Shown here: piece after piece, positions 1 through 11,789 of the stretch
Layout: each line of letters opens with the position of its first letter
Position numbering within the stretch: position 1 is the stretch's first letter
Assembly: GCF_051401765.1 (NCBI RefSeq)
Contig: NW_027480507.1
Location: 558,001-622,000, forward strand
DNA: 64,000 bases
From: Calliopsis andreniformis
Taxonomy: Eukaryota > Arthropoda > Insecta > Hymenoptera > Andrenidae
Reading direction: 5' to 3'
Translations under genes and position numbers: made by a program
The notes under the pieces: model-generated
Database searches by the model: none
Told to the model about the DNA's origin: nothing
Seen by the model: the letters and a program-made list of their open reading frames with translations, nothing else

Positions 1-2455
1 CAATCTTCAATCCTCAATACTCAATCTTCAATCCTCAATCCTCAATCCTCAATCCTCAATCCTCTATCCTCAATCATCAATCCTCAATCTTCAATACTCA
101 ATCCTCAATCCTCAATCCTCAATCCTCAATACTCGACCATCAATCCTCAATCCTCAATACTCAATAGAATATCCTGAATTCTCAGGATTCAATACTCAAA
201 CATCAATCCTCAAGCCTCAGCCCTCATCCTCAATCCTCAATCCTGAATCCTCAATCCTCAATATTCAATCCTCAATACTCAATCTTCAATCCTCAATCCT
301 CAATCTTCAATCCTCAATACTAAATCTTCAATCCTCAATCCTCAATCCTCAATCCTCAATCCTCATTCTTCAATCCTGAATCCTCAATCCCCAGTCCTCC
401 ATCCTTAATCCTCATTCCTCAATCCTCAATACCAAATCCTCAATCTTCAATCCTCAATCCTCAATCCTCAATTCTCAATCCTCAATCCTCAATCCTCAGA
501 CCTCAAGCATCAATATTCAACCCTCAGTCCTCGTTCTCAATCCACAACCCTCAATCCTCAATCCTCAATCTTCAATCTTCAATATTCAATCTTCTATCCT
601 CAATCCTCAATCCGCAATCCTCAATCCTCAATCCTCAATGTTCAATCCGCAATACCCAATCCTCAATCTTCAATCCTCTATCCTCAATCCTCAATCCTCA
701 ATCCTCAATCCACAATCCTCAGTCCTCAAACCTCAATCCTCAATCCTCAATCCTCAATCCTCAATCCTCAATCCTCAATCCTCAGACCTCAAACATCAAT
801 ACTCAACCCTCAGCCCTCGTCCTCAATCCACAACCCTCAATCCTCAATCCTCAATATTCAATCATCAATATTCAATCCTCAATCCTCAATCCTCAATCCT
901 CAATCCTCAATCCTCAATCCTCAATCCTCAATGTTCAATCCGCAGTACCCAATCCTCAATCTTCAATCCTCATTCCTCAATACTCGATCCTCAATACTCA
1001 ATCCTCAAGCGTCAATCCTCAATCCCCAATCCTCAATCCTCAATCCTCAATCCTCAATCCTCAGTCCTCAAACCTCAATCCTGAATCCTCAATCTTGAAT
1101 CCTCAATCTTCAGCCCTCAGGCCTCAACAATCAGTTGTCAATACTCAATCCTCAATAGAATATCATCAATTCACAGTTTTCAATCCTCAATCCACAATCC
1201 TCAATCTTCAATCCTCAATACTCAATCTTCAATCCTCAATCCTCAGTCATCAATCCTCAATCCTCAATCCTCAATCGTCAGTCTTCAATCCTCAATACAC
1301 AATCTTCAATCCTCAATCCTCAATCCTCAATCCTCAATCCTCAATCCTCATTCTTCAATCCTCAATCTGCAATCGTCAATCCTCAATCCTCAATGTTCAA
1401 TAAGCAATACCCAATCCTAAATCTTCAATCCTCAATCCTCAATTCTCAATACTCAATCCTCAATCCTCAGACCTCAAACATCAATACTCAACCCTCAGCC
1501 CTCGTCCTCAATCCACAACCCTGAATCCTCAATCCTCACTCTTCAATCATCAATATTCAATCTTCAATCCTCAATCCTCAATCCTCAATCCTCAGTCGTC
1601 AGTCTTCAATCCTCAATACTCAATCTTCAATCCTCAATCCTCAATCCTCAATCCTCAATCCTCAATCCTCAATCCTCAATGTTCAATCAGCAATACCCAA
1701 TCCTCAATCTTCAAGCGTCAATCCTCAATCCTCAATGTTCATTCCGCAATACCCAATCCTCAATCTTCAATCATCAATACTCAATCATCAATCCTCAATC
1801 TTCAATACACAATCCTCAATCCTCAATCCTCAATCCTCAATCTTCAATCCTCAATACTCAATCTTCAATCCTCAATACCCAATACTCAATCTTCAATCCT
1901 CAATCCTCAATCCTCAATCCTCAATACTCAATTCTCAATCCTCAATCCTCAGTCCTCAGTCCTCACCGTCAATCCTCAATCTTCAATCCTCAATCGTCAA
2001 TCTTCAATGATCAATACTCAATCTTCAATCCTCAGTCCTCAATTCTCAATCCTCAATCCTCAATCCTCAATCCTCAATCCTCAATCCTCAATCCTAAATC
2101 CTCAATCCTCAGTCCTCAGTCCTCAAACCTGAATCCTCAACCCTCAGCCCACATCCTCAATCCTCAATCCTCAATACTCAATCTTCAATCCTCAATCCTC
2201 AATCCTCGATCCTCAATACTCAATCCTCAATCGTCAATCTCCAATCCTGCGCACCCAATCTTCAATCCTCAATCCTCAATCCTCAATCCTCAATCCTCAA
2301 TCCTCATTCTTCAATCCTCAATACCCAATCCTCAATCTTCAATCCTCAATCCTCAATCCTGAATACTCAATCCTCAATCCTCAGTCCTCAGGCCTCAAAC
2401 CTCAATCCTCAACCCTCGGCCCTCATCCTCAATCCTCAATACTCAATCCTCAATC
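1..2455 (+). repeat. Simple heptamer region with few diverged modules
   Basis: This region is mostly consensus and near-consensus heptamers. It contains a module-B hairpin block near 150-230. It also has a recurring short block built on the 6-mer CGTCCT followed by CAATCCA and CAACCCT, near 530, 820 and 1500. One shortened module A lies near 1124-1200, where TTCACAGTTTTC is followed by CAATCCT and CAATCCA rather than the usual CAATACT pair. The first 1.1 kb lacks module A, unlike almost every later kilobase. No gene is seen. Confidence 0.85.
171..188. other. Module B inverted repeat (7 bp stem, 4 nt loop)
   Basis: ATCCTGA, then ATTC, then TCAGGAT: the two arms are exact reverse complements. 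The block still parses as in-register heptamers (ATATCCT, GAATTCT, CAGGATT) and carries an EcoRI-type GAATTC. Perfect copies also occur at 42787-42804, 47592-47609, 52239-52256, 56970-56987, 60078-60095 and 63698-63715. Copies with one mismatch lie near 11588, 14271, 14977, 17247, 25977 and 35427 (CAGTATT in place of CAGGATT in most of these). It is one of very few self-complementary spots in the array. No function is demonstrated. Confidence 0.8.
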
Positions 2456-3395
2456 CTCAATAGAATTTCTTCAATTCACAGTCTTCAATCCTCAATGCTC
2501 AATCTTCAACCCTCAATCCTCAGTCCTCAAACCTCAATCCCGAATCCTCAATCCTGAATCCTCAATCTTCAGCCCTCAGTGCTCAACAATCAGTTGTGAA
2601 TACCCAATCCTCAATGGAATATCCTCAATTCACAGTTTTCAATACTCAATACTCAATCTGGAATCTTCAGATCTCTATCCACAAACATCAATTCTCATCA
2701 CTCAACCATCAATACTCAGTCCCCAATCCACAGTCTTCAAACCTCAAACCCCAATCCTCAATCCTCAATCCTCAATCCTCAATCTTCAATCCTCAATACT
2801 CAGTCTTCAATCCTCAACCCTCAATCCTCAATCTTCAATCCTCAATCCTCAAACCTCAATACTCAATCTTCAATACTCAATCCTCAATCCTCAATCCTCA
2901 ATCCTCAATCCTCAATCGTCAGTCTTCAATCCTTAATACTCAATCTTCAATCCTCAATCCTCAATCCTCAATACTCAATTCTCAATCCTCAATCCACAGT
3001 CCTCAGTCCTCACCGTCAATCCTCAATCTTCAATCCTCAATCGTCAATCTTCAATGCTCAATACACAATCTTCAATCCTCAGTCCTCAATTCACAATCCT
3101 CAATCCTCAATCCTCAATCCTCAATCCTCAATCCTCAATCCTCAATCCTCAATCGTCAGTCTGCAATCCTCAATACTCAATCTTCAATCCTCAATCCTCA
3201 ATCCTCACACCTCAACCCTCATTCTTCAATCCTCAATACCCAATTCACAATCGTCAATCTTTAATCCTCAATCCTCAATCCACAATTCTCAATCCTCAAT
3301 CCTCAATCCTCAGTCCTCAAACCTCAATCCTCAACCCTCAGCCCTCATCCTCAATCCTCAATCCTCAATCCTCATCCTCAATCCTCAATCCTGAA
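2456..3395 (+). repeat. Module-A-rich segment
   Basis: This segment contains a short A variant (AATTTCTTCAATTCACAG near 2464) and a full module A near 2583-2740. The full copy has CAATGGA before the core and the CAGATCT heptamer (a BglII-type site). Bases from about 2596 recur near 6463 at an offset of 3867 bp. By 3054 the offset to the matching sequence at 6942 has become 3888 bp, a change of 21 bp or three heptamers. Confidence 0.8.
2583..2740 (+). repeat. Module A, representative full copy
   Basis: Module A is a run of about 20 non-consensus heptamers kept in register. Key members in order include CAGTTGT, CAATAGA or CAATGGA, ATATCCT, CAATTCA, CAGTTTT, CAATCTG, CAGATCT, CTATCCA, CAAACAT, CATCACT and CAGTCCC. 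It is usually preceded by a preamble containing CAATCCC, GAATCCT, CAGCCCT and CAACAAT. I count at least 70 full or shortened copies by eye. Examples of the TTCACAG core lie near 3563, 3957, 5881, 6496, 7349, 11847, 14537, 16017, 18565, 21710, 24074, 30244, 34727, 38175, 42241, 46674, 50463, 55195 and 60929. Spacing is irregular. No function is known. Confidence 0.85.
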
Positions 3396-4520
3396 AGAAT
3401 TTCATCAATTCACAGTTTTCAATCCTCAATGCTCAATCTTCAACACTCAATCCTCAGTCCTCAAACCTCAATCCCGAATCCTCAATCCTGAATCCTCAAT
3501 CTTCAGCCCTCAGTCCTCAACAATCAGTTGTCAATAACCCAATCCTCAATAGAATATCCTCAATTCACAGTTTTCAATACTCAATACTCAACCTGCAATC
3601 TTCAAATCTCTATCCACAAACATCAATTCTCATCACTCAACCCTCAACACTCAGTCCCCAATCCTCAATCTTCAATCCTCAATCCTCAACACTCAGTCCC
3701 CAATCCTCAACCTTCAATCCTCAATACTCAGTCTTCAATCCTCAATCCTCAATACTCGATCCTCTATCCTCAATCCTCAATCGCCAATCTCCAATCCTGA
3801 ATACTCAATATTCAATCCTCAATACTCAACCTTCTATCCTCAGTCCTCAGTCCTCAAACCACAATCCCGAATCCTCAATCCTGAATCCTCAATCTTCAGC
3901 CCTCAGTGCTCAACAATCAGTTGTGAATACCCAATCCTCAATGGAATATCCTCAATTCACAGTTTTCAATACTCAATACTCAATCTGGAATCTTCAGATC
4001 TCTATCCACAAACATCAATTCTCATCACTCAACCATCAATACTCAGTCCCCAATCCTCAATCTTCAAACCTCAAACCCCAATCCTCAATCCTCAATCCTC
4101 AATCCTCAATCTTCAATCCTCTTTACTCAGTCTTCAATCCTCAACCCTCAATCCTCAATCCTCAATCATCAATCCTCAATCCTCAATCCTCAATCCTCAA
4201 TCGCCAATCTTCAATCCTCAATACTCAATCTTCAATCCTCAATCCTCAAACCTCAATACTCAATCCTCATTCTTCAATCCTCAATACCCAATCCTCAAAC
4301 TTCAATCCTCAATCCTCAATCCTCAATCCTCAATCCTCAATCCTCTGTCCTCAGTCCTCAAACCTCAATCCTCAACCCTCAGCCCTCATCCTCAATCCTC
4401 AATCCTCAACCCTCAATCCTCAATCCTCAATTCTCAATCCTCAATCCTCAATTTTCAATCCTCATTCTTCAATCCTCAATACCCAATACTCAATCTTCAA
4501 TCCTCAATCCTCAATCCTCA
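3396..4520 (+). repeat. Dispersed copy, partner of 9041-10165
   Basis: About 1125 bp matches 9041-10165 at a constant offset of 5645 bp with scattered substitutions. For example CAATACC at 4287 is CAACACC in the partner. Both contain two full module A copies separated by about 390 bp. Similarity ends around 4522/10168, where CAATACC replaces CAATCCT. The partner straddles the end of the younger 1860 bp duplication, so this block existed before that duplication. Confidence 0.8.
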
Positions 4521-5820
4521 ATACCCAATACTCAATCTTCAATCCTCAATCCTCAATCCCCAATACTCAATTCTCAATCTTCAATCCTCTGTCCTCAGTC
4601 CTCACCGTCAATCCTCAATCTTCAATCCTCACTCGTCAATCTTCAATGCTCAATACTCAATCTTCAATCCTCAGTCCTCAAAACTGAATCCTCAACCCTC
4701 AGCCCTCATCCTCAATCCTCAATCCTCAACCCTCAATCCTCAATCCTCAATACTCAATCCTCAATCCTCAATTTTCAATCCTCAATCTTCAACCCTCAAT
4801 ACCCAATACTCAATCTTCAATCCTCAATCCTCAATCCCCAATACTCAATTCTCAATCTTCAATCCTCAGTCCTCAGTCCTCACCGTCAATCCTCAATCTT
4901 CAATCCTCACTCGTCAATCTTGAATGCTCAATACTCAATCTTCAATCCTCAGTCCTCAATCCTCAATCCTCAATCCTCAATCCTCCATTCTCAATCCTCA
5001 ATTCTCAATCCTCAATCCTCAATCGTCAGTCTTCAATCCTCAATACTCAATCTTCAATTCTCAATCCTCAATCCTCAATCCTCACACCTCAACACTCATA
5101 CTTCAATCCTCAATACCCAATTCACAATCGTCAATCTTTAATCCTCAATCCTCAATCCACAATTCTCAATCCTCAATCCTCAGTCCTCAGTCCTCAAACC
5201 TCAATCCTCAACCCTCATCCCTCATCCTCAATCCTCAATCCTCAATCTTCAATCCTCAATCCTCAAACCTCAATACTCAATCTTCAATACTCAATCCTCA
5301 ATCCTCAATCCTCAATCCTCAATCCTCAATCGTCAGAATTCAATCCTTAATACTCAATCTTCAATCCTCAATCCTCAATCCCCAATCCTCAATTTTCAAT
5401 CCTCAATCCTCAATCCTCAATCCTCAATCCTCGATCCTCAATCTTCAAACCTCAATACTCGATCTTCAATCCTCAATCCTCAATCCTCACACCTCAATCC
5501 TCATTCTTCAATCCTCAATACCCAATTCTCAATCCTCAATCTTTAATCCTCAATCCTCAATCCTCAATCCTCATTCCTCAACCTTCAATCCTCAATACTC
5601 AATCTGCAATCCTCAATCCTCAATCCTCAATCCTCAATCCTCATACTTCAATCGTCAATACCGAATCCTCAGTCTTCAATCCTCAATCCTCAATCCACAA
5701 GCCCCAATCCTCATTCTTCATTCCTCAATCCTCAATCCTATCCTCAATACTCAATCTTCAATCCTCAATCCTCAGTCCTCAAACATCAATCCCGAATCCT
5801 CAATCCTGAATCCTAAATCT
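4521..5820 (+). repeat. Heptamer segment without full module A
   Basis: This is near-consensus array with variant heptamers and several 6-mer CATCCT or CACCGT units. The sequence around 4440-4560 recurs imperfectly at 4740-4860, a short local duplication. A GAATTC occurs near 5336 inside a CAGAATT heptamer. No gene or other element is seen. Confidence 0.75.
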
Positions 5821-7680
5821 TCAGCCCTGAGTCCTCAACAATCAGTTGTCAATCCTCAATCCTCAATAGACTATCATCAATTCACAGTTTTCAATACTCA
5901 ATGCTCAACTTGCAATCTTCAAATCTCTATCCTCAAACATCAATTATCATCACTCAACCCTCAACACTCAGTCCCCAATCCTCAATATTCAAACCTCAAT
6001 CCTCAACACTCAGTCCCAAATCCTCAATCTTCAATCCTCAATACTCAATCTTCAATCCTCAATCCTCAATCCTCGATCCTCAATACTCAATCCTCAATCG
6101 TCAATCTCCAATCCTGAGCACCCAATCTTCAATCCTCAATCCTCAATCCTCTATCCTCAATCCTCAATCCTCATTCTTCAATCCTCAATACCCAATCCTC
6201 AATCTTCAATCCTCAATCCTCAATCCTGAATACTCAATCCTCAATCCTCAGTCCTCAGTCCTCAAACCTCAATCCTCAACCCTCGGCCCTCATCCTCAAT
6301 CCTCAATACTCAATCCTCAATCCTCAATAGAATTTCATCAATTCACAGTCTTCAATCCTCAATGCTCAATCTTCAACCCTCAATCCTCAGTCCTCAAACC
6401 TCAATCCCGAATCCTCAATCCTGAATCCTCAATCTTCAGCACTCAGTGCTCAACAATCAGTTGTGAATACCCAATCCTCAATGGAATATCCTCAATTCAC
6501 AGTTTTCAATACTCAATACTCAATCTGGAATCTTCAGATCTCTATCCACAAACATCAATTCTCATCACTCAACCATCAATACTCAGTCCCCAATCCACAA
6601 TCTTCAAACCTCAAACCCCAATCCTCAATCCTCAATCCTCAATCCTCAATCTTCAATACTCAATCCTCAATCCTCAATCCTCAATCCTCAATCCTCAATC
6701 GTCAGTCTTCAATCCTTAATACTCAATCTTCAATCCTCAATCCTCAATCCCCAATCCTCAATCTTCAATCCTCAATCCTCAATCCTCAATCCTCAATCCT
6801 CAATCTTCAATCCTCAATACCCAATACTCAATCTTCAATCCTCAATCCTCAATCCTCAATACTCAATTCTCAATCCTCAATCCTCAGTCCTCAGTCCTCA
6901 CCGTCAATCCTCAATCTTCAATCCTCAATCGTCAATCTTCAATGCTCAATACACAATCTTCAATCCTCAGTCCTCAATTCACAATCCTCAATCCTCAATC
7001 CTCTATCCTCAATCCTCAATCCTCAATCCTCAATCCCCAATCGTCAGTCTGCAATCCTCAATACTCAATCTTCAATCCTCAATCCTCAATCCTCAGTCCT
7101 CAAACCTCAATCCTCAACCCTCAGCCCTCATCCTCAATCCTCAATCCTCAATCCTCAATCCTCAATCCTCAATCCTGAATAGAATTTCATCAATTCACAG
7201 TTTTCAATCCTCAATGCTCAATCTTCAACACTCAATCCTCAGTCCTCAAACCTCAATCCCGAATCCTCAATCCTGAATCCTCAATCTTCAGCCCTCAGTC
7301 CTCAACAATCAGTTGTCAATAACCCAATCCTCACTAGAATATCCTCAATTCACAGTTTTCAATACTCAATACTCAACCTGCAATCTTCAAATCTCTATCC
7401 ACAAACATCAATTCTCATCACTCAACCCTCAACACTCAGTCCCCAATCCTCAATCTTCAATACTCAATCCTCAACACTCAGTCCCCAATCCTCAACCTTC
7501 AATCCTCAATACTCAATCTTCAATCCTCAATCCTCAATACTCGATCCTCTATCCTCAATCCTCAATCGCCAATCTCCAATCCTGAATACTCAATATTCAA
7601 TCCTCAATACTCAACCTTCTATCCTCAGTCCTCAGTCCTCAAACCTCAATCCCGAATCCTCAATCCTGAATCCTCAATCT
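5821..7680 (+). repeat. 1860 bp higher-order repeat, copy 1
   Basis: Copy 1 of a direct tandem pair at an offset of 1860 bp. It holds three full module A copies (near 5836, 6450 and 7303) and two short A variants (near 6328 and 7180). Line-by-line reading shows only about two base differences from copy 2 (5903 G against 7763 A; 7448 C against 9308 T). The length is 266 units: 262 heptamers, three 6-mers (two CATCCT, one CACCGT) and one 8-mer. That gives exactly 1860 and explains why the period is not a multiple of seven. Confidence 0.92.
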
Positions 7681-9540
7681 TCAGCCCTGAGTCCTCAACA
7701 ATCAGTTGTCAATCCTCAATCCTCAATAGACTATCATCAATTCACAGTTTTCAATACTCAATACTCAACTTGCAATCTTCAAATCTCTATCCTCAAACAT
7801 CAATTATCATCACTCAACCCTCAACACTCAGTCCCCAATCCTCAATATTCAAACCTCAATCCTCAACACTCAGTCCCAAATCCTCAATCTTCAATCCTCA
7901 ATACTCAATCTTCAATCCTCAATCCTCAATCCTCGATCCTCAATACTCAATCCTCAATCGTCAATCTCCAATCCTGAGCACCCAATCTTCAATCCTCAAT
8001 CCTCAATCCTCTATCCTCAATCCTCAATCCTCATTCTTCAATCCTCAATACCCAATCCTCAATCTTCAATCCTCAATCCTCAATCCTGAATACTCAATCC
8101 TCAATCCTCAGTCCTCAGTCCTCAAACCTCAATCCTCAACCCTCGGCCCTCATCCTCAATCCTCAATACTCAATCCTCAATCCTCAATAGAATTTCATCA
8201 ATTCACAGTCTTCAATCCTCAATGCTCAATCTTCAACCCTCAATCCTCAGTCCTCAAACCTCAATCCCGAATCCTCAATCCTGAATCCTCAATCTTCAGC
8301 ACTCAGTGCTCAACAATCAGTTGTGAATACCCAATCCTCAATGGAATATCCTCAATTCACAGTTTTCAATACTCAATACTCAATCTGGAATCTTCAGATC
8401 TCTATCCACAAACATCAATTCTCATCACTCAACCATCAATACTCAGTCCCCAATCCACAATCTTCAAACCTCAAACCCCAATCCTCAATCCTCAATCCTC
8501 AATCCTCAATCTTCAATACTCAATCCTCAATCCTCAATCCTCAATCCTCAATCCTCAATCGTCAGTCTTCAATCCTTAATACTCAATCTTCAATCCTCAA
8601 TCCTCAATCCCCAATCCTCAATCTTCAATCCTCAATCCTCAATCCTCAATCCTCAATCCTCAATCTTCAATCCTCAATACCCAATACTCAATCTTCAATC
8701 CTCAATCCTCAATCCTCAATACTCAATTCTCAATCCTCAATCCTCAGTCCTCAGTCCTCACCGTCAATCCTCAATCTTCAATCCTCAATCGTCAATCTTC
8801 AATGCTCAATACACAATCTTCAATCCTCAGTCCTCAATTCACAATCCTCAATCCTCAATCCTCTATCCTCAATCCTCAATCCTCAATCCTCAATCCCCAA
8901 TCGTCAGTCTGCAATCCTCAATACTCAATCTTCAATCCTCAATCCTCAATCCTCAGTCCTCAAACCTCAATCCTCAACCCTCAGCCCTCATCCTCAATCC
9001 TCAATCCTCAATCCTCAATCCTCAATCCTCAATCCTGAATAGAATTTCATCAATTCACAGTTTTCAATCCTCAATGCTCAATCTTCAACACTCAATCCTC
9101 AGTCCTCAAACCTCAATCCCGAATCCTCAATCCTGAATCCTCAATCTTCAGCCCTCAGTCCTCAACAATCAGTTGTCAATAACCCAATCCTCACTAGAAT
9201 ATCCTCAATTCACAGTTTTCAATACTCAATACTCAACCTGCAATCTTCAAATCTCTATCCACAAACATCAATTCTCATCACTCAACCCTCAACACTCAGT
9301 CCCCAATTCTCAATCTTCAATACTCAATCCTCAACACTCAGTCCCCAATCCTCAACCTTCAATCCTCAATACTCAATCTTCAATCCTCAATCCTCAATAC
9401 TCGATCCTCTATCCTCAATCCTCAATCGCCAATCTCCAATCCTGAATACTCAATATTCAATCCTCAATACTCAACCTTCTATCCTCAGTCCTCAGTCCTC
9501 AAACCTCAATCCCGAATCCTCAATCCTGAATCCTCAATCT
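7681..9540 (+). repeat. 1860 bp higher-order repeat, copy 2
   Basis: Second copy of the 1860 bp unit, essentially identical to copy 1. After about 9547 the sequence departs from a third copy: CAGTGCT and GAATACC appear where copy 2 has GAGTCCT and CAATCCT. It instead follows the 3396-4520 family. The duplication breakpoints fall in the preamble of module A (around 5820, 7680 and 9540), which suggests exchange between homologous module A copies. Confidence 0.92.
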
Positions 9541-10165
9541 TCAGCCCTCAGTGCTCAACAATCAGTTGTGAATACCCAATCCTCAATGGAATATCCTCAA
9601 TTCACAGTTTTCAATACTCAATACTCAATCTGGAATCTTCAGATCTCTATCCACAAACATCAATTCTCATCACTCAACCATCAATACTCAGTCCCCAATC
9701 CTCAATCTTCAAACCTCAAACCCCAATCCTCAATCCTCAATCCTCAATCCTCAATCTTCAATCCTCTTTACTCAGTCTTCAATCCTCAACCCTCAATCCT
9801 CAATCCTCAATCATCAATCCTCAATCCTCAATCCTCAATCCTCAATCGCCAATCTTCAATCCTCAATACTCAATCTTCAATCCTCAATCCTCAAACCTCA
9901 ATACTCAATCCTCATTCTTCAATCCTCAACACCCAATCCTCAATCTTCAATCCTCAATCCTCAATCCTCAATCCTCAATCCTCAATCCTCAGTCCTCAGT
10001 CCTCAAACCCCAATCCTCAACCCTCAGCCCTCATCCTCAATCCTCAATCCTCAACCCTCAATCCTCAATCCTCAATTCCCAATCCTCAATCCTCAATTTT
10101 CAACCCTCATTCTTCAATCCTCAATACCCAATACTCAATCTTCAATCCTCAATCCTCAATCCTCA
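9041..10165 (+). repeat. Dispersed copy, partner of 3396-4520
   Basis: Matches 3396-4520 at an offset of 5645 bp. Its first 500 bp overlap the end of the 1860 bp unit copy 2. The overlap shows that the 1860 bp unit was built from a segment already present as a dispersed copy. Confidence 0.8.
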
Positions 10166-11789
10166 ATCCTCAATACTCAATTCTCAATCCTCAATCCTCA
10201 GTCCTCAGTCCTCACTGTCAATCCTCAGTCTTCAATCCTCAATCGTCAATCTTCAATGCTCAATACTCAATCTTCAATCCTCAGTCCTCAATTCTCAATC
10301 CTCAATCCTCAATCCTCAATCCTCAATCCTCAATCCTCAATCCTAAATCCTCAACCCTCAGTCCTCAGTCCTCAAACCTGAATCCTCAACCCTCAGCCCT
10401 CATCCTCAATCCTCAATCCTCAACCCTCAATCCTCAATCCTCAATACTCAATCCTCAATCCTCAATTTTCAATCCTCATTCTTCAACCCTCAATACCCAA
10501 TACTCAATCTTCAATCCTCAATCCTCAATCCCCAATACTCAATTCTCAATCTTCAATCCTCAGTCCTCAGTCCTCACCGTCAACCCTCAATCTTCAATCC
10601 TCACTCGTCAATCTTCAATGCTCAATACTCAGTCTTCAATCCTCAGTCCTCAATTCTCAATCCTCAATCCTCAATCCTCCATTCTCAATCCTCAATTCTC
10701 AGTCCTCAATCCTCAATCGTCAGTCTTCAATCCTCAATCCTCAATCTTCAATACTCAATACTCAATCTTCAATCCTCAATCCTCAATCCTCAATCCTAAA
10801 TCCTCGATCTTCAATCACCAATACTCAATCTTCAGTCCTCATACTCAATCCTCAAACCTCAATCGTCAAACCTCTATCCTCAATGTTCAATACGCAATAC
10901 CCAATCCTCAATCATCATTCTTCAATCCTCAATACCCAATCCTCAATCCTCAATCCTCAATCCTCAATATTCAATCCTCAATACTCAATCTTCAATCCTC
11001 AATCCTCAATCCTCAATCCTCAGTCCTCAATCCTCAGTCATCAATACTCAATCTTCAATCCTCAATCCTCAATCCTCAATCCTCAATCCTCATTCTTCAG
11101 TCCTCAATACCCAATCCTCAATCTTCAATCCTCAATCCTCAATCCTCAATTCTCAATCCTCAATCCTCAATCCTCAGACCACAAACATCAATACTCAACC
11201 CTCAGTCCTCGTCCTCAATCCACAACCCTCAATCCTCAATCCTCAATCTTCAATCAGCAATATTGAATCTTCAATCCTCAATCCTCAAACCTCAATCGTC
11301 AATCCTCTATCCTCAATGTTCAATACGCAATACCCAATCCTCAATCTTCATTCCACAATCCTCAATTCTCAATCCTCAATACTCAATCCTCAGACCTCAA
11401 ACAACAATGCTCAACCCTCAGTCCTCGTCCTAAATCCACAACCCTCAATCCTCAATCCTCAATATTCAATCCTCAATGTTCAATCCGCAATACCCAATCC
11501 TCAAACATCAATCCTCAATGCTCAATCCTCAATCCGCAATCCTCAATACTCAACCATCAATCCTCAATTCTCAATACTCAACAGAATATCCTGAATTCTC
11601 AGTATTCAATACTCAAACATCAATCCTCAACCCTCAGCCCTCATCCTCAATCCTCAATCCTCAATCCTCAATATTCAATCTTCAATACTCAATCTTCAAT
11701 CTTCAATCCTCAATCCTCAATTCTCAATCCTAAATCCTCAGTCCTCAAACCTCAATCCTGAATCCTCAATCCTGAATCCTCAACCTTCA
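10166..11789 (+). repeat. Heptamer segment with C-type and B-type blocks
   Basis: Mostly near-consensus heptamers. It carries a CGTCCT/CAATCCA/CAACCCT block near 11205-11230 and another near 11430. It also has an imperfect module-B inverted repeat at 11588-11605 (TCAGTAT replaces TCAGGAT). From about 11160 to 11670 it matches 34998-35508 at an offset of 23838 bp. The long + strand open frame over 9568-11433 encodes only the heptapeptide repeat and is not treated as a gene. Confidence 0.78.

Noticed and set aside
2583..2740. Possible promoter or transcription-factor site in module A (CAGTTG, AGATCT strings)
   Set aside because: Six-base matches are expected by chance among so many variant heptamers and there is no gene nearby. 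Kept only as a testable finding, not annotated as regulatory.
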